DNA of 64,000 bases, from NCBI GenBank assembly GCA_039621445.1, contig CP154956.1:64620257-64684256 (forward strand), given 5' to 3'. Positions within the stretch are counted from its first letter, which is position 1; every line of letters starts with the position of its first letter. Position numbers and translations under genes: made by a program. Shown here in pieces: positions 49,866-62,240 of this stretch. The notes under the pieces are model-generated. The model was not told where the DNA came from and ran no database searches. It saw only the letters and a list, made by a program, of their open reading frames with translations. This DNA is from Euglena gracilis (lineage: Eukaryota; Euglenida; Euglenophyceae; Euglenales).

Positions 49866-51145
49866 TTCAAGGTCCATTACAACACATCCATCCACAAGAA
49901 GAAATGGCATAGCTCGAGATGGAAAGAGAATGCAAACCGAATTCTATGTGATTTTGGCTGAATGAGCGAGCAACACATGAATTACTCCATGCTTCGGTTC
50001 ACTGACGACAAGAATCTTGGTCTTGCTGAATGCTGGCTGTTACACCTAGCAACCGAAATTTTCGCCCACAGAAAAAAACTGCCCCAACCTGTCAGAATTT
50101 TCGCCTGCAGCCTTCAAATGCATTTGCCCACAAGTGGCAAAATTTTTGCACTTTGACCCCAAAATGTTTGCACTTGTTCAGAAAAAATTTGCACTCCGTC
50201 ATTTTATTCTTCCTCAATGAAAAAAGATCCTCACACTGAACCAATGGAAAAAGATCATTCCGGCTGGAGTCTAAAAGGACAAACTGTGCAAAACACCAGA
50301 TCCAAGTGCAAAAATTTTCTGAAAAGGTGCAAAAAAAAAAACAACTTTTGGGATAATGTGCAGACATTTGCGTGACAAAACGCAAACAAATTGGGGTGAA
50401 ATGCAAACATTTTTTGTGGTTAAATGCAAACAAAACGCGTGTCAAGTGCAAACATATCTGGGGTGAAGTGAAAAAAAAGATGGTCGTGGTATAATTTGAA
50501 CTTTGACTACTTTGAAGCATTTTGACTGGAAAGAAAAGGGGGGAACAAATAAAAACACAAACTGTGCAAACAACTGCATTCATTTTGTGTCTTAACCCGT
50601 GGGAGGGGTGAAAAGAGGGATTGGCAGCCTTGATGGTCGAAATGTTAGGGGGGGGGGCAGGGATGTAGGGGGTCTGGACCCCCAGCACGGAGGGGGGGGG
50701 GGGGCGGACGAACCACGTCGAAACTGAAGGGGGCCGGGAAAATTTTCGGTTTTGCGGACGGGCAAAGGGCCGGATACTCGGCCAAAACTGGTCCAAAATC
50801 CCTGATTCTTGGTAAATAATAAATACAAGAAAAGCTCCTTTTCAGAAATTTTTGAAAGCTTTTTTTTTGCGGAAAACACCAAAACATCAAAAAAAAAGTG
50901 CAATATGCTGAAAAGTGAGGGAAAAGGGCATTAGCTCATTTTCCAGCGCGGCGCTGGAGGAAAATTTTCGCGACTTTTGGAACCTGCCAAGGAGGGGGTG
51001 CGAGGTCCGCACCACCCTCCCAGCATCCAGGGGCAGGGGGGGATCCGGACCCCCTACCACCTACCTCAAAACCCAAGGGCTTCCCATCTGTCCTTGGGGT
51101 GGATTCCACTTCGACCAACAACGACTTGCCAATCCCTCCTTGAGG
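49866..51145. other. Non-coding, A-rich
   Basis: 50270-50480 repeats GTGCAAA(C/A) units on a rough spacing; G-runs lie at 50649 and 50691. A CCAGCGCGGCGCTGG hairpin sits at 50943-50957. No gene. Confidence 0.35.
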
Positions 51146-51147
51146 TA

Positions 51148-51992
51148 TTGCAAAAACTGGCTCCTACACTAGACATTTACCCCCACCCCCCCCCCCCACC
51201 CCCCCCCACTCCCCCCCACCCCCCCCCCACACACCCCCCCCACACCCCCACACCCCCCCCCACTTGACCAGTGTGGGTTCGGCGCCGGGGGTATTTTGGA
51301 CCCATTTTGGGACCTATGTTGGCAAATTGGAGGTCCCTCCAAAACCCGTCCAAGATTTTTTTCCGCACCGTCCAAATTTCACAATTTTCTCAACGGTTTG
51401 AATGTCGTAGGTTTTTGAAGCAAAAAATGGTTGAAATACCAAAAATTTGCCAAGAGAAAAAATGTCAATAAAATTTGAGTGTGCCAAAATTTGGGGCAGT
51501 TTTTTTGACTTTGCAGTTTTATCACCACTCCTGAAAACAACTTAAACCTGAAAATTTTGGTATTTTTTTTCATGAAAATGTATGTTTTTTCCGTGAAAAA
51601 TTGGAGCCCAGATAGACATTATCCAGGCCCACGGCCACCGATGAGGGGTCCAGTGGCCTACGGCCACCGCGGCGGGGGGGGAGGGGGGGCTGCGCCCCCC
51701 CCCCCCCCCCCCCCCCCCCCCCGCCCCCCCCATTATCACTGCGCATTGTTGCAAAAAATTGCCACCGATGAGGGGTCCGGTGGCCTACGGCCACCGCGGC
51801 GGGGGGGGGGGGGAGGGGGGGGCGGCGCCCCCCCCCCCCCCCCGCACCCCCCCTCCCCCCCCCCCCCCCCATTATCATTGCGCATTGTTGCAAAAAATTG
51901 CCACCAATGAGGTCCCCTACGCCCCCCCACACCCCCCACACCCCCCCCCACACCCCCCCACACTTGTCTAGTGTAGGAGCCAGTTTTTGCAA
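51148..51992. mobile_element. TA-flanked inverted-end element, copy 1
   Basis: Ends TTGCAAAAACTGGCTCCTAC..CTAGAC and the reverse complement GTCTAG..GTAGGAGCCAGTTTTTGC, about 28 bp. TA lies on each side (51146-51147, 51993-51994). Carries tandem units GCCACCGATGAGGGGTCCGG + TGGCCTACGGCCACCG with long C-runs, and a CCCCCACC tract at 51180-51262. T-A duplication suggests a Tc1/mariner-like mover; no ORF. Confidence 0.8.
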
Positions 51993-51994
51993 TA

Positions 51995-52708
51995 TATTCC
52001 CTCCTTTCACCTTCCATGCGAGTTCCCCAACGAGACACAAAATGAATTAAGCTGATTAACCACCGGAACACATCACATGTGCGTGCACGCACATACGCTC
52101 ACTCGCTCGCGTGCAAGCACTTCAGACACGCTCGTATGCACACACGTACCCCACACACGCTCACGTGCACCCATGCACACACACACACACACACACACAC
52201 AAGAAATCAAATCAATCAAGAATGGGGTTGACAGAAATTGGAAAAAAATATCAATGAAAAGAAAATTGCACATGCAAGACAAAAGAGAATGTGAAAGAAG
52301 CTCAGGAGAAAAGCAGACAAGAAGCGTGTGGCATACCAGTTTTCTCTGGGACAATGGCGGTCGTGGAAGGGGGCTTTTTCGGAGATGAAATCTGAAAATG
52401 AGCACATCGCAGTGGACCCTCACAAATCAATGTCATGCTCATTAACAGGAGACACACTCATGTCCCTAATGGGACGAATAACAGTTTATATGATCCAAAC
52501 ATGCTGCTCTGGCTTGTGACGGATGATGTTGGGACTTGCATCAAATCAAAAGACAAAAATGCATTTTGAATGTATTTTGGAGCAGAGTAGAATTTTGGTT
52601 GGTTTGTTGAAAGACTCCTGTGGCTCTGGGACAAGAAAGAAACAGCAATAGCGTGTGTGGAACCAAATTGGGTGATGCAAAGAAAACAAAAAAATACCAC
52701 ATCCGAAA
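51995..52708. other. Non-coding with CA microsatellite
   Basis: 52075-52200 is CACGCACA-rich ending in (CA)n at 52176-52201. The rest shows no exon. Confidence 0.5.
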
Positions 52709-53308
52709 TCAGCAATCACCTCTAAATGGGTTTCTATTGGGGGACATCACAGAGAAGCGGTGTATATTTTTAAAAAAATTCCAAAAAAATTGAGGTTTTG
52801 GCCAAAAATTGAAATATTTTGCTCCAGATTTTGTCCATGCCAACCGTGGCAAACCCCATTTCCCTCCTGCATGGGGACACTCTCCACACAAACAGGTTTG
52901 GTCCCAGGCCACGTAGCTTCCAGGTTTTAGAGGAGGGTGCCAAATTTGTGGCTCTGCCCACACCTTGTCAACTGGCTTGCCAGCCACTTCCCCTGCAACC
53001 ACCTCCGGGGCTGCCTCACGAGCGGCACTGATAGACTCCACACTCGTCATCAACACCTCCTCGCGCCTCGCTTTGGAGCCATCGGAGCGATGGCCAAGGA
53101 GCTGTGGGTGTGAGCGCGGAGGCATGAGGCACCCTGGAAGGGTTGAAAGCGGAGGAAACAGATCCAAAATCAGCGGGGCACTTTTCCTGGACCAAACCCC
53201 ACCTGCATTCCTTTTTTTGTCGAAAACCCACCCACACAGCCTGCGGGGGGGGGGGGGCAAAACCCATGGTCCCCGTATAGGGCAATGAGTGATTTGGCGT
53301 TGAACCAA
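52709..53308 (-). CDS. Unsupported 199-codon minus ORF
   Basis: Open from 53308 to a stop at 52709. The middle reads MTSVESISAAREAAPEVVAG then EVAGKPVDKVWAEPQIW, with ordinary protein composition and moderate third-position GC. The ends are AT-rich and Phe/Pro noise, so at most the middle (about 52900-53130) is an exon. No family or splice signals are recognised. Confidence 0.3.
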   Translation of the reverse strand: MVQRQITHCPIRGPWVLPPPPRRLCGWVFDKKRNAGGVWSRKSAPLILDLFPPLSTLPGCLMPPRSHPQLLGHRSDGSKARREEVLMTSVESISAAREAAPEVVAGEVAGKPVDKVWAEPQIWHPPLKPGSYVAWDQTCLCGECPHAGGKWGLPRLAWTKSGAKYFNFWPKPQFFWNFFKNIHRFSVMSPNRNPFRGDC

Positions 53309-54730
53309 CTTTTGTCATTCCAGGTGATTGTGTCCATTTCTGGGTAACTGTGTCCATTTCACTGTTGGCCTTTCGGGTCATTTTTGGTGGATTTGGATGA
53401 GAGTGAAGCTAAGGATTGTCCGAGTTTCTGGCTCTGATGATCAAGCTGGACAGCACTGAAACCAGTCACCCAAAGAGAAAAAAAGCCCCCCCCCCTCCCC
53501 GGGTTTTCACCACCAATCCAAATGATGTCCCTCTTTACACTAACACAACTCCTGGGCTTATTTCGGGGGGGGGGGTATTTCAGGCAGCCCAACCAAGGGG
53601 GAAGGGGAATGCTGCTGGTGAGGGGAAGGGGCAAAATTAACTTCTGGTTAAAACAAACTTGGTCCGACAATCGCAGCAGTTTGAAACGCCATACGGGAAA
53701 TAACAAGAATATGTGGTTGCATTTGGTAATATTTGCCTTCCACACACCAAATCCCCCGTATCGGGCCGCAGCTTTTCATCATCCTCCAGAAAAGGCACAA
53801 CGTCTGCACTGCTTTGAAGAACAATGCAAAGGTGATGCAAACTGCCATCACGAGATGGGGATGAGAGCGCAGCAACCCCCCCCCAAGCTTGTTTCATTGT
53901 TTTCATATTATCTGAAAACAATTACAATATGTTGTCGTGTGCTTTTGAGATTTGAAAACAATTCAAAATCTTTTGGAGGATTCGGCCACTTTTGTTTATG
54001 TTGCAACCTCCCTGATAAATGCATTTTTCTGGGTTTTGTCTCCTTCAACCGCCCTTTATTGGTGAGAGCAAAACTTATCATTTATACAAAAAAAAAACCC
54101 TTCGACCCCCCCTCCACCCCCCCCTTCTTTGGGGTAGGCTTGGGGAACAAAATTTCTGGAGTGAACCAACTCCTGCTCCGGGAACTTTTCTGACAAGAAA
54201 ATGTCCCATATTGCCGATGGCTAAATAAAAAGGGGCTGTATTGATCCCAATTTGTGTCCAGCCAGTCAAGCCGGGTTTACTGGATCCAATTAATTATCCC
54301 CCTCCCCCTGAAAAATGCTGCAGGTTTCCGACTTAGCTGGTGTTGACCATTTTTGTTCAAAAAAGATTCTTCCAAAAATATCTGGAAAAAAAATGACAGG
54401 GAATCAAAAGTAGTGTCCAGAGACCTAAAAACTAAGCCTTAGGAACACAAGACCTTATTAAAACCGCGACTGGGGGCTCTGGCTTCACACCCGAACCGGC
54501 GTCCGGGACACCAACTCGGCAGGAATTTTCGCACCCGAACCGGTGTCCCAGACGCTGGTTCGGGCGTGAAGCGGCATCTGGGGGACAAATAAAACAAAGT
54601 GCCAAAAAAAGTGACCAAATACATATGTGGTATCATATCTGATGTTTGAGGTTTCTTTGGCCTGAGATTGCAGTTTCTCGTGCAATGTTTCCCATACAGC
54701 CAATTTCGACAAGAATATGGTGCAACCTCA
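53309..54730. other. Non-coding, with one GC-rich repeat cluster
   Basis: 54478-54580 has ACACCCGAACCGGxGTCxxGGACxCC units also found at 60820-60945 and 61965-62065. C-runs at 53486 and 53565. No gene. Confidence 0.4.
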
Positions 54731-54734
54731 TATA

Positions 54735-55898
54735 TTGCAAAAACTGGCTCCTACACTAGACAAGTGTGGGGTGGGGGGTGTGGTGGGGTGTGGGGTGGTG
54801 TGGGGGGGTGTGGGGGGGTGTGTGGGGGTGTGTGTGGGTGTGTGGGGGTGTGGGGGGGGGTGGGGGGGGGGGGGGGGGGGGGGGGGGGTGGGGGGGGGGG
54901 GGGGGTGTGGGGGGGGGGGGGGGGGGTGTGGGGGGGGCGTAGGCCACCGGACCCCTCATCGGTGGCAATTTTTTGCAACAATGCGCAATGATAATGGGGG
55001 GGGGGCGGGGGGAGGAGGGGGGGGTGCGGGGGGGGGGGGGGGGGGGGGGGGCGCAGCCCCCCCCTCCCCCCCCGCCGCGGTGGCCGTAGGCCACCGGACC
55101 CCTCATCGGTGGCAATTTTTTGCAACAATGCGCAGTGATAATGGGGGGGGGAGGGGGGGGCGCAGCCCCCCCTCCCCCCCCGCCGCGGTGGCCGTAGGCC
55201 ACCGGACCCCTCATCGGTGGCCGTGGGCCTGGATAATGTCTATCTGGGCTCCAATTTTTCACGGAAAAAACATACATTTTCATGAAAAAAAAATACCAAA
55301 ATTTTCAGGTTTAAGTTGTTTTCAGGAGTGGTGATAAAACTGCAAAGTCAAAAAAACTGCCCCAAATTTTGGCACACTCAAATTTTATTGACATTTTTTC
55401 TCTTGGCAAATTTTTTGTATTTTAACCATTTTTTTGTTTCAAAAATCTACGACATTCAAACCTTTGAGAAATTGTGAAATTTGGACGGTGTGGAAAAAAA
55501 ATGCGGTCTTGGACGGGTTTTGGAGGGACCTCCAATTTGCCAACATAGGTCCCAAAATGGGTCCAAAATACCCCCGGCGCCGAACCCACTGGGTTCAAGT
55601 GTGGGGGGGTGTGGGGGGGGTGTGGGGGGGGTGGGGGGGGGGTGGGGGGGGGGTGTGGGGGGGGGGGGGGGGGGGTGTGGGGGGGGGGTGGGGGGGGTGG
55701 GGGGGGGGTGGGGGGGGGTGTGAGGGGGGGTGTGGGGGGGGGTGGGGGGGTGTGGGGGGGGGTGTGGGGGGGGGGGTGTGGGTGGGGGGGGGTGTGGGGG
55801 CGGGCGTGTGGGGGGGGTATGGGGGGGGGGGTGGTGGGGGTGTTGTGGCGGGGGGGTGGGTGTGGGGGTAAATGTCGTGTAGGAGCCAGTTTTTGCAA
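54735..55898. mobile_element. TA-flanked inverted-end element, copy 2 (opposite orientation)
   Basis: Same ends as copy 1, TA at 54733-54734 and 55899-55900, length 1164 bp. Its interior is the reverse complement of copy 1, with three tandem CGGTGGCCGTAGGCCACCGG units and a GTGGGGGG tract of about 260 bp (55600-55868). It is non-coding. Confidence 0.85.
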
Positions 55899-55900
55899 TA

Positions 55901-57786
55901 CCTCTGCAACCTAGTCGAATTCTGTGGCCATCTGTTGATAGCCCTTGAGAAGAGCTTTGATTGATGGGCTACATGGCAGCTTAACAATGGAACCTGCAAT
56001 TTGCGATCAGGGCTAGAACGTACAGTCAGCAATTTTCAAAGCGCTGTGCAGTGTGGCTGAGATCTGTGGTCATTGTTTGAAAGGTTGTGGGATCTGATAG
56101 ACCAGTGGGTCAAAACATACGATTGCCGAAGGGAAAAAAAAGAGCTGTGCAAATGTGTGTGTGTGTGTGTGTGTGTGTGAATTCTGTGGCCGGCTGTTGA
56201 AGGCCCTTGAGAAGACCTTTAGATCGGGAGCCCAGGGGCGGGGACCACGGCGCCTTTGGTGGCGCCGCGGTTGCCCCTCGGCCCCCCTAAAAACCTTGAC
56301 CCAAAACACTGTTCTTGGTCTGAAACCGTGTTTGGGCGAAGATTTACGACTCGCTGAGCTCTTATCCCTTTATGGGTAAGAGCGAAGCTTACCCCTGGGC
56401 AAAAGGGCGGGTCGGACCCCCCCTCCCCCCCCCCCCCGGCGTTTGGGACACAGCCGTCAGTTTGGAAGGCCCTGAAAAGGCTTTAACTGGCGATATTTAT
56501 TCATTTTCCAGCAACTCCGCAGCCAGACGGGATATGGCTCTTGCCCCCCAAAAAATGTTGCAAGCTTCCGATTTACCACTTTTTGGGCCAGAAAATTTTT
56601 TTTAAATTGCTGAAATTTAAAAGTAATTTAATAAAACTGAATTAATTTTATTTATTTTTGTTTTACCTGGAAAAACCTTGTCTCAAGCAATCAAAATCAA
56701 GAAATCAAAAAAATGCAAAAAGTTAATCTTGATTCATTGGAGTATCTGCACAGATTGATCCATTCCTTATTCCATCCCTCACCGCTCAACACCCAATACC
56801 CACCCCCATCCATCCTCCCATCCATGCTCCATCCTACTCTCCTGTAAGCCCCATCCTATCCCCCACTCTGGACACCAAAAACCGCACTGAAATCCAGAAC
56901 CCTGGGGTTGATAGACGGAGGAGGTTGGCTGCTGTGGATGCGTCCACAGCAACCTGTGGAAATGTTTGGAGATGGGGGCAAGGAGAAGAGAAAAGAAACA
57001 CAAGGAACCCAACCAACTATCTATGTCGGCATCACCTCCAGCAGACGTGGAATCATTGCATGCAGGACTGCGAGGCCCATTATCTGTGAGAAGGAACGGG
57101 AGCATCCTGCAGCAAATGGTGGTGGATGGCGAAAACCACGAAAATGCTTGGAGTGTCCACAGGTGAGAATTGACGTGCCACATATTCACATATCACCTGC
57201 CTCGCTCCGTTTCACCTTGCTGCTTGCCGGTGTGGCCCATGTCCCTCCTTCAAGAGTGGTGTTATTTGCCTCAACAAAGCGCCCAGAAACAGCCTGTGTC
57301 AAACAACGAAAGAGCACAGTAGCACTGGACACATTTGGTGAATTGTGGATGGGGAAAAATGAAGCAAGGCAATGAAGAAAGGTTTTCACGCTCCTATGCA
57401 CTCAGCACTTGGCTTGAGAAAAATGCAACAAAAAAAAACTCTTGAGAAATCATCATGCTCACATCTTTCCTTTAATTCCAGGGAAACAAAAAAAAACAGG
57501 TGAAAATCAGATTCCTATTGTCAAAAGTTGCCAAATCCATTTTCCTCCTGACCATCAACTATTCAGACAAAATCGAACCAAAAACAGTGATGATAACTTT
57601 CGGGGAGGTCTGTACGGGAAGGCCTGGGGGGGGGGGGTCTTTGGTCGGTGCACCACAGCTCAAGAGTTACATCACAAAAACATTCAACAGAATTCACAGT
57701 TACACCGAATGTTTACCGTGCTAATATTTTTTTGCTGCAATGGAATGGAGTTGCCAATGTCCACTCAAGGAACCTTTCCAATTTAT
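55901..57786. other. Non-coding with dispersed repeats
   Basis: 55915-55980 (TCTGTGGCCATCTGTTGATA, then GCCCTTGAGAAGAGCTTTGA) recurs at 61550-61640 and 61790-61850, and inverted at 60380-60420. (GT)n at 56154-56179. 56235-56345 is the inverted partner of 33018-33110. The open frame at 56908-57375 on plus lacks support. Confidence 0.4.
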
Positions 57787-58022
57787 TAACCCCCCCCCCC
57801 TAATAGACGGGGCCGCTACAAGCGCAGGGTCCAAATAAAAGCGCACCACCCGCCGCCGAAGGCGGTGGTCCGCTACAAGTACACCCCCCCGTTTTGATGG
57901 GATTTCTAAAGGAAATCAACAAAAATCGCGCAGGTAGGGTCCAAATAGAAGCGCACCCCCTGCCGCCAGAGGTGGCGGTCCCCTATAAGCGCACCCGTGC
58001 TTCTATTAGGGGGGGGGGTTAG
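57787..58022. mobile_element. Short element with CCCCCCTAATAGA ends
   Basis: TAACCCCCCCCCCCTAATAG at the left and CTATTAGGGGGGGGGTTAG at the right are inverted. Inside, GGGTCCAAATAAAAGCGCAC and GGGTCCAAATAGAAGCGCAC repeat directly with GCCGCC..GGCGGTC stems. No gene. Confidence 0.6.
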
Positions 58023-59861
58023 AGCCCCTCCCCAGGGCCATTTGGAGGGGGCATCTAGCCCTCCCCCCAGAACCTACCCAGAACCCCCCCCCCCGTAAAT
58101 GACCACTTTCAGAAATTCCAAATAGTTTTTTGGCGACTCGGGTCATTGGGAATTCCTTCAGGAAAAATTAGAAAAATACAATTGAACCCCCTGGTCCAGG
58201 TCCTTTGGGGTCCTGGACCAACATCAGTAGGGTCATTTGGGTGGGGAAATGATGGCAAAGGGGACATGACAAAGCAAATGCAGCCCCTGAAACCCAAACG
58301 CCGTTTTGTCAACCATGTGGATGGAGGGCAGCATGGGTTTTCTTTAAAGGGATTTTTTTTATTATTAAAACAACGTTTCTTGACTTTTTTGGGAAAAAAA
58401 ATTGCATAAGTGAGAATCACCTTTGGCTTCTGACCATTTTGGCGGGGGGGGGGGGCAGTTATTAAAACGGGTTGAACTGGGTTCAAACTGCATTTACCAT
58501 CCCCACCCATTGATGGCATCCCAATGTCCAAAAACTGCAAGCTTGTGGTTTGCATTAAATAGGACCTAATTGCACAGCGCAATCTTTTTTGCATTTTGAG
58601 ACGTTTTGGAGGATTACATGTCTGGGGAAGTTTTCAGTTTTAAAAATCGGCCAACCTGCCAATGTTACCATTTTTTCAGGGTGGGCTGCCACTCTATGGA
58701 TGGTGAGAAGAGGGCCAAAAGCCAAGCTTCTGTGAAGCTTCTGTGGCGCGCTTCCCAGAGAAATCCTGGAGAGAATACATGGGATGAAAAGCTAACACCT
58801 GTTGGGTCAAGGTTGGGATTTAGGCCGTCACGCTCAATCTGGACTCAAAAAAATAAAACCAGTTTGGACCTTATTTTTTCCCGATTTTAGCTGAACCTCC
58901 AAACTTTGGCTTGCTCCTTTCGGAACAACAACCAGAACCAACCTATTGCCAAAAATAAGACAACTAGAAATGAGGAAATTCTTGTAAATTGAGGGAAAAT
59001 TGCGGGAAAATTGTGTGAGTTAGCACACTTCTGTTGGAGGGGATTTGGAAAAATGTTCACAATTTTGAGCATTTTGCAATATAGGTGTGAATTTTGAGCC
59101 ATTCTTCACGTTTTTTTTTTACAACAAAAAGGTCCAAAAAATATGATTTTAATTAAGAACATGCTGATTCTGAAAGTATGGAATTTCCTGGGTGAAAATA
59201 AAAAAATTGCCAAAAACTTTGGTCTCAGGTAAAATCTGGTCCAGGATGCAAAAATTTTACAAGTGAAAATTATTTCCTAGCAGAAATTGGGGGAAAAACT
59301 AAAACGGCCCAGATTTACCAAAATTTGTACAAGTTTTCAAATTTTGGCAAACTTGCAATAAAATTACAAAAAAAACACCTGAGTGTCCTTGTGAAATATG
59401 AAACGCTCAAAAAATGACCAGAACTCTTTTTGCCTTCCATTTCAGGTTTATGCGGAAAATTGCGGAAAGGGGAAAACCGCAGAAGATTGCGGATATCAAT
59501 TCCCCCTGGACTCTTTTCTACGGCCCAAATCATGTCCCTCCCGCACTGCCGTGAAGGCAAAGGGCACAAGGGAGACCATATTGTCTGTACGGAAGGCCTG
59601 GGTGGACCCCCCACCCAGTGGGGGGTCGACCCCTCCCCACCCACCATGGCACCCGCTCAAAAGAAAGTTGCTTTGAAGAAGGCTTCGGTGGGTGGCAAAG
59701 GAAATTTTGACCTAAAAATCGGCGCCCCCAGAAGGCACCAAAGCAGTCGAAAATCCCCCCCCTGCTCTGGTCCGGTTCGGGAGTGAAGGCGGCGTCCAGG
59801 GCACAAAAAATGCAAGACGCTGAAAAGTGACCAAAATGGTTTGTGGGCTTGTGATAATCGC
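58023..59861. other. Non-coding AT-rich region
   Basis: One G-run (58443) and a GAAGCTTCTGTGAAGCTTCTGT tandem at about 58725-58746. No exon, element end or RNA gene recognised. Confidence 0.35.
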
Positions 59862-60155
59862 CGTGCCCCCCATAAAAAGACCCTACCCTGGGGGTGGTTC
59901 GGGACGCGGGGGATGCGGGGGCGGACGCGGGGGGACGCGGGGGGGACCAACTACTCCCACATATTTTCTTTGACGTCACTCAAATTTGTGCGCATTTTTC
60001 CACTGGTTGACAAAAAACGTGCCCAGCCAAAATCCGGGATGTGGGGGGGACGAAGGGCGAACACCCCCCTGGCCGGCCGAAGGCCGGCCCTTTGGCCGGG
60101 ACCGACGCCCCCCCCCCAAAAAGCCCCCTGTCTTACATGGGGGGCATGGCATATC
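59862..60155. repeat. GCCCCCCATAAAAAGACCC-type repeat
   Basis: GTGCCCCCCATAAAAAGACC at the left and CTGTCTTACATGGGGGGCAT at the right are roughly inverted; GGCCGGCCGAAGGCCGGCCC lies inside. Relatives at 24267-24710 and 62080-62235. Confidence 0.5.
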
Positions 60156-61189
60156 TGAGCAGAGTTTTGAGTTGTTTCGGATTGAGATTGGTGTTTTTTG
60201 GTGCAATGATTCCCATATTGACAATTTTGGGGGAATTTCGGAAACATATGCAAATCAAACGAAGGCTTCCCATGGACTTTTGGATGATGGCCACACTACA
60301 CAGCGGTCTCAAAACTGCCTATCGTCTTTTCCAATCATAATACTACTCCCAGATTCCACTGTTCAGCTGCCATGTTGCCCAAAGCTCTTCTCAAGGGCTG
60401 TTAATGAATTGTGGCAGAATTCTGAACTGCAAAAACAACTGGATGGATTTTTCCAGCACCGTGGGGCTATTGCAAAATTTGAAATATTTGTGTTTGGGTC
60501 ATTTGGGGGGGGTGAACCCAGAAGACCAGAAGAGGGAGGGGGTGCGCCACGGCTCTTCATTGAAAACCCGCCTTCCTGCCCCTAAAAATTGCCTAAAAAG
60601 TAAAATTTTCACTTTTTTTGAAGAAAAAAAGGGCAAAATTCGGCCTGCGCCATGGCAGAAGCACCTTGTGCCTTGGACCCCCCCAAGTTTCCAAGGAGAT
60701 ACAATCACCAAAATTTGCAAAATCAAGAAATTGATGACGAAAATATGTAGGAAAACATGTCGTGTGCAAAAGATCCTGAAGACACCATACCCCACCCCAT
60801 TGAAACCGTGTCTGGGGGCTCCGGCTTCACACCCGAACCGGCATCTGGGACGCCGGTTCAGGCGGGAAATTTCTGCCCGAACCGGCGTCCCAGACGACGG
60901 TTCGGGCTTCATGACGGTTCGGGCATGAAGCCGGCGTCTGGGGGACCAAAACAAAAAGTGCCAGAAAGTGTCCAAAAGAGTTTGTGGACATGTGGTAACC
61001 ATATTTGAGCAGTTTTTGGGGGGGTCTTCATCTAAAATTGGGGCTTTTTGCGCAACAATTTCCTTTCTTCAGATTTTGGGGAGTTTCTGAAATAGAATGC
61101 CATGGCTGAAATCCAAGGCCATCTGCTGAAAGCCCTTTGGAGATCAGGCGGTGACTTTTGGGATTTTGGACCCCCCCCCCAGGTGAAGT
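60156..61189. other. Non-coding with GC-rich palindromic cluster
   Basis: 60815-60945 contains several GCCGGTTCGGGCGTGAAGCC-like units and their inverses, also at 54480 and 61970. No exon. Confidence 0.4.
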
Positions 61190-61525
61190 TCACCGTTTGA
61201 AAGTTCACCGGGGGGTCCCGGACCCCCTCCGGGCCCCCTCTGCCTACCTCAACAGTGAACTTCACCGGTGAAGTTCACCACAAGAGCACTTTTTGGCCAA
61301 AAATGGCCAAAAATGACATTTTGGGCAAGTTTTCGGAAATTTCGATAAAATTCCAGGAACCATCAACCTCAAAATGACCATTTTGAGAGGAAAAAAAGGA
61401 ACAAAATTTCACCCATCAAAATTTCCCCCCCCCAACCATCAAAACGGTGAAGTTTGCCGGTGAACTTCACCGCCGAAACCCCCCCCCCCGGTGGACGTTC
61501 ACTGGTGAAGTTCACTGGGGGGATC
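61190..61525. repeat. GGTGAA-TTCACC palindrome cluster
   Basis: GGTGAAGTTCACC, GTGAACTTCACCGGTGAAGT, GGTGAACTTCACC and GGTGAAGTTCAC recur about six times at 61180-61200, 61254-61280, 61446-61472 and 61498-61520. This is another dispersed palindrome set like those in the CTTAG elements, but I found no CTTAG ends around it. Confidence 0.65.
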
Positions 61526-62075
61526 CACAGCCCCCCCGTGCTGCTTAACCTCCTTTAGAAGAGCTTTCGATCGATGGGCAACATGGCACATGAAGAGTGG
61601 AATTTCGAATTTGCAAACAGGGATTTTCAGAGCGTTGTGAAATGTGGCTGAGTTCTGAAGGTTCCAAGTGAAAGGTCTTGCGCTTTCGTTTCATATGCAA
61701 TACGTAGCCTGAACTGTGGGATTTGACAAATTAATATGTCAAATTTCGGAACACACGATCGCTGAAAATAAGAGCTATGTGCATTATGGCTGGATTCTGT
61801 GGCCATCTGCCGAAAGCCCTTGAGAAGAGCTTTCGATTGATTGGTAACATGGCTTCAGAAATGTGGAATCTGCCAATTTTGACCGGCGGCCCATTTGGGC
61901 CCAAAGTCGCCCAAAACTGCCCCAAACATGGACGTTTGGGCGAAATTGGCCGTGATTCCTCAGCCGCCGGTTCGGGCGTGAAGCCGGAGCCTCCTAGAAA
62001 GGATTTCAAAACTGTGTCCCAAGCGCCAGTTCGGGCGTGAAGCCGGTGCCTGGGCCGCCGGTTCGGGGGGAGGTA
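61526..62075. other. Dispersed repeat fragments
   Basis: Two copies of AGAAGAGCTTTCGATxGATxGG (61560, 61833), and GGTTCGGGCGTGAAGCCGGxGC at about 61968-62065. No gene. Confidence 0.45.
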
Positions 62076-62240
62076 CATACCCCCCATATAAGACCCCCCC
62101 AAACCCCCCCTGGCCGGCCTTTGGCCGGCCCTTTGGCCGAGACCGACCCCCCCATCCATATAAGACCCCCCATAACAGACCCCCCCCCCCGGGATTTTGG
62201 CTCCCGAGGGGGGGGTCTTACATGGGGGGGCATGGTAATG
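62076..62240. repeat. CCCCCATATAAGACCCCCC repeat, inverted ends
   Basis: CATACCCCCCATATAAGACC at the left, GGGGTCTTACATGGGGGGGC at the right, with GGCCGGCCTTTGGCCGGCCC inside; matches 59862-60155. Confidence 0.55.

Noticed and set aside
54751-55870. Pro/Gly/Trp-rich long ORFs
   Set aside because: Products of G-run tracts inside the TA-flanked element.
51148-55898. One large 4.7-kb inverted element spanning both TA-flanked copies
   Set aside because: Each copy has both ends and its own TA pair, so two separate insertions explain it better.
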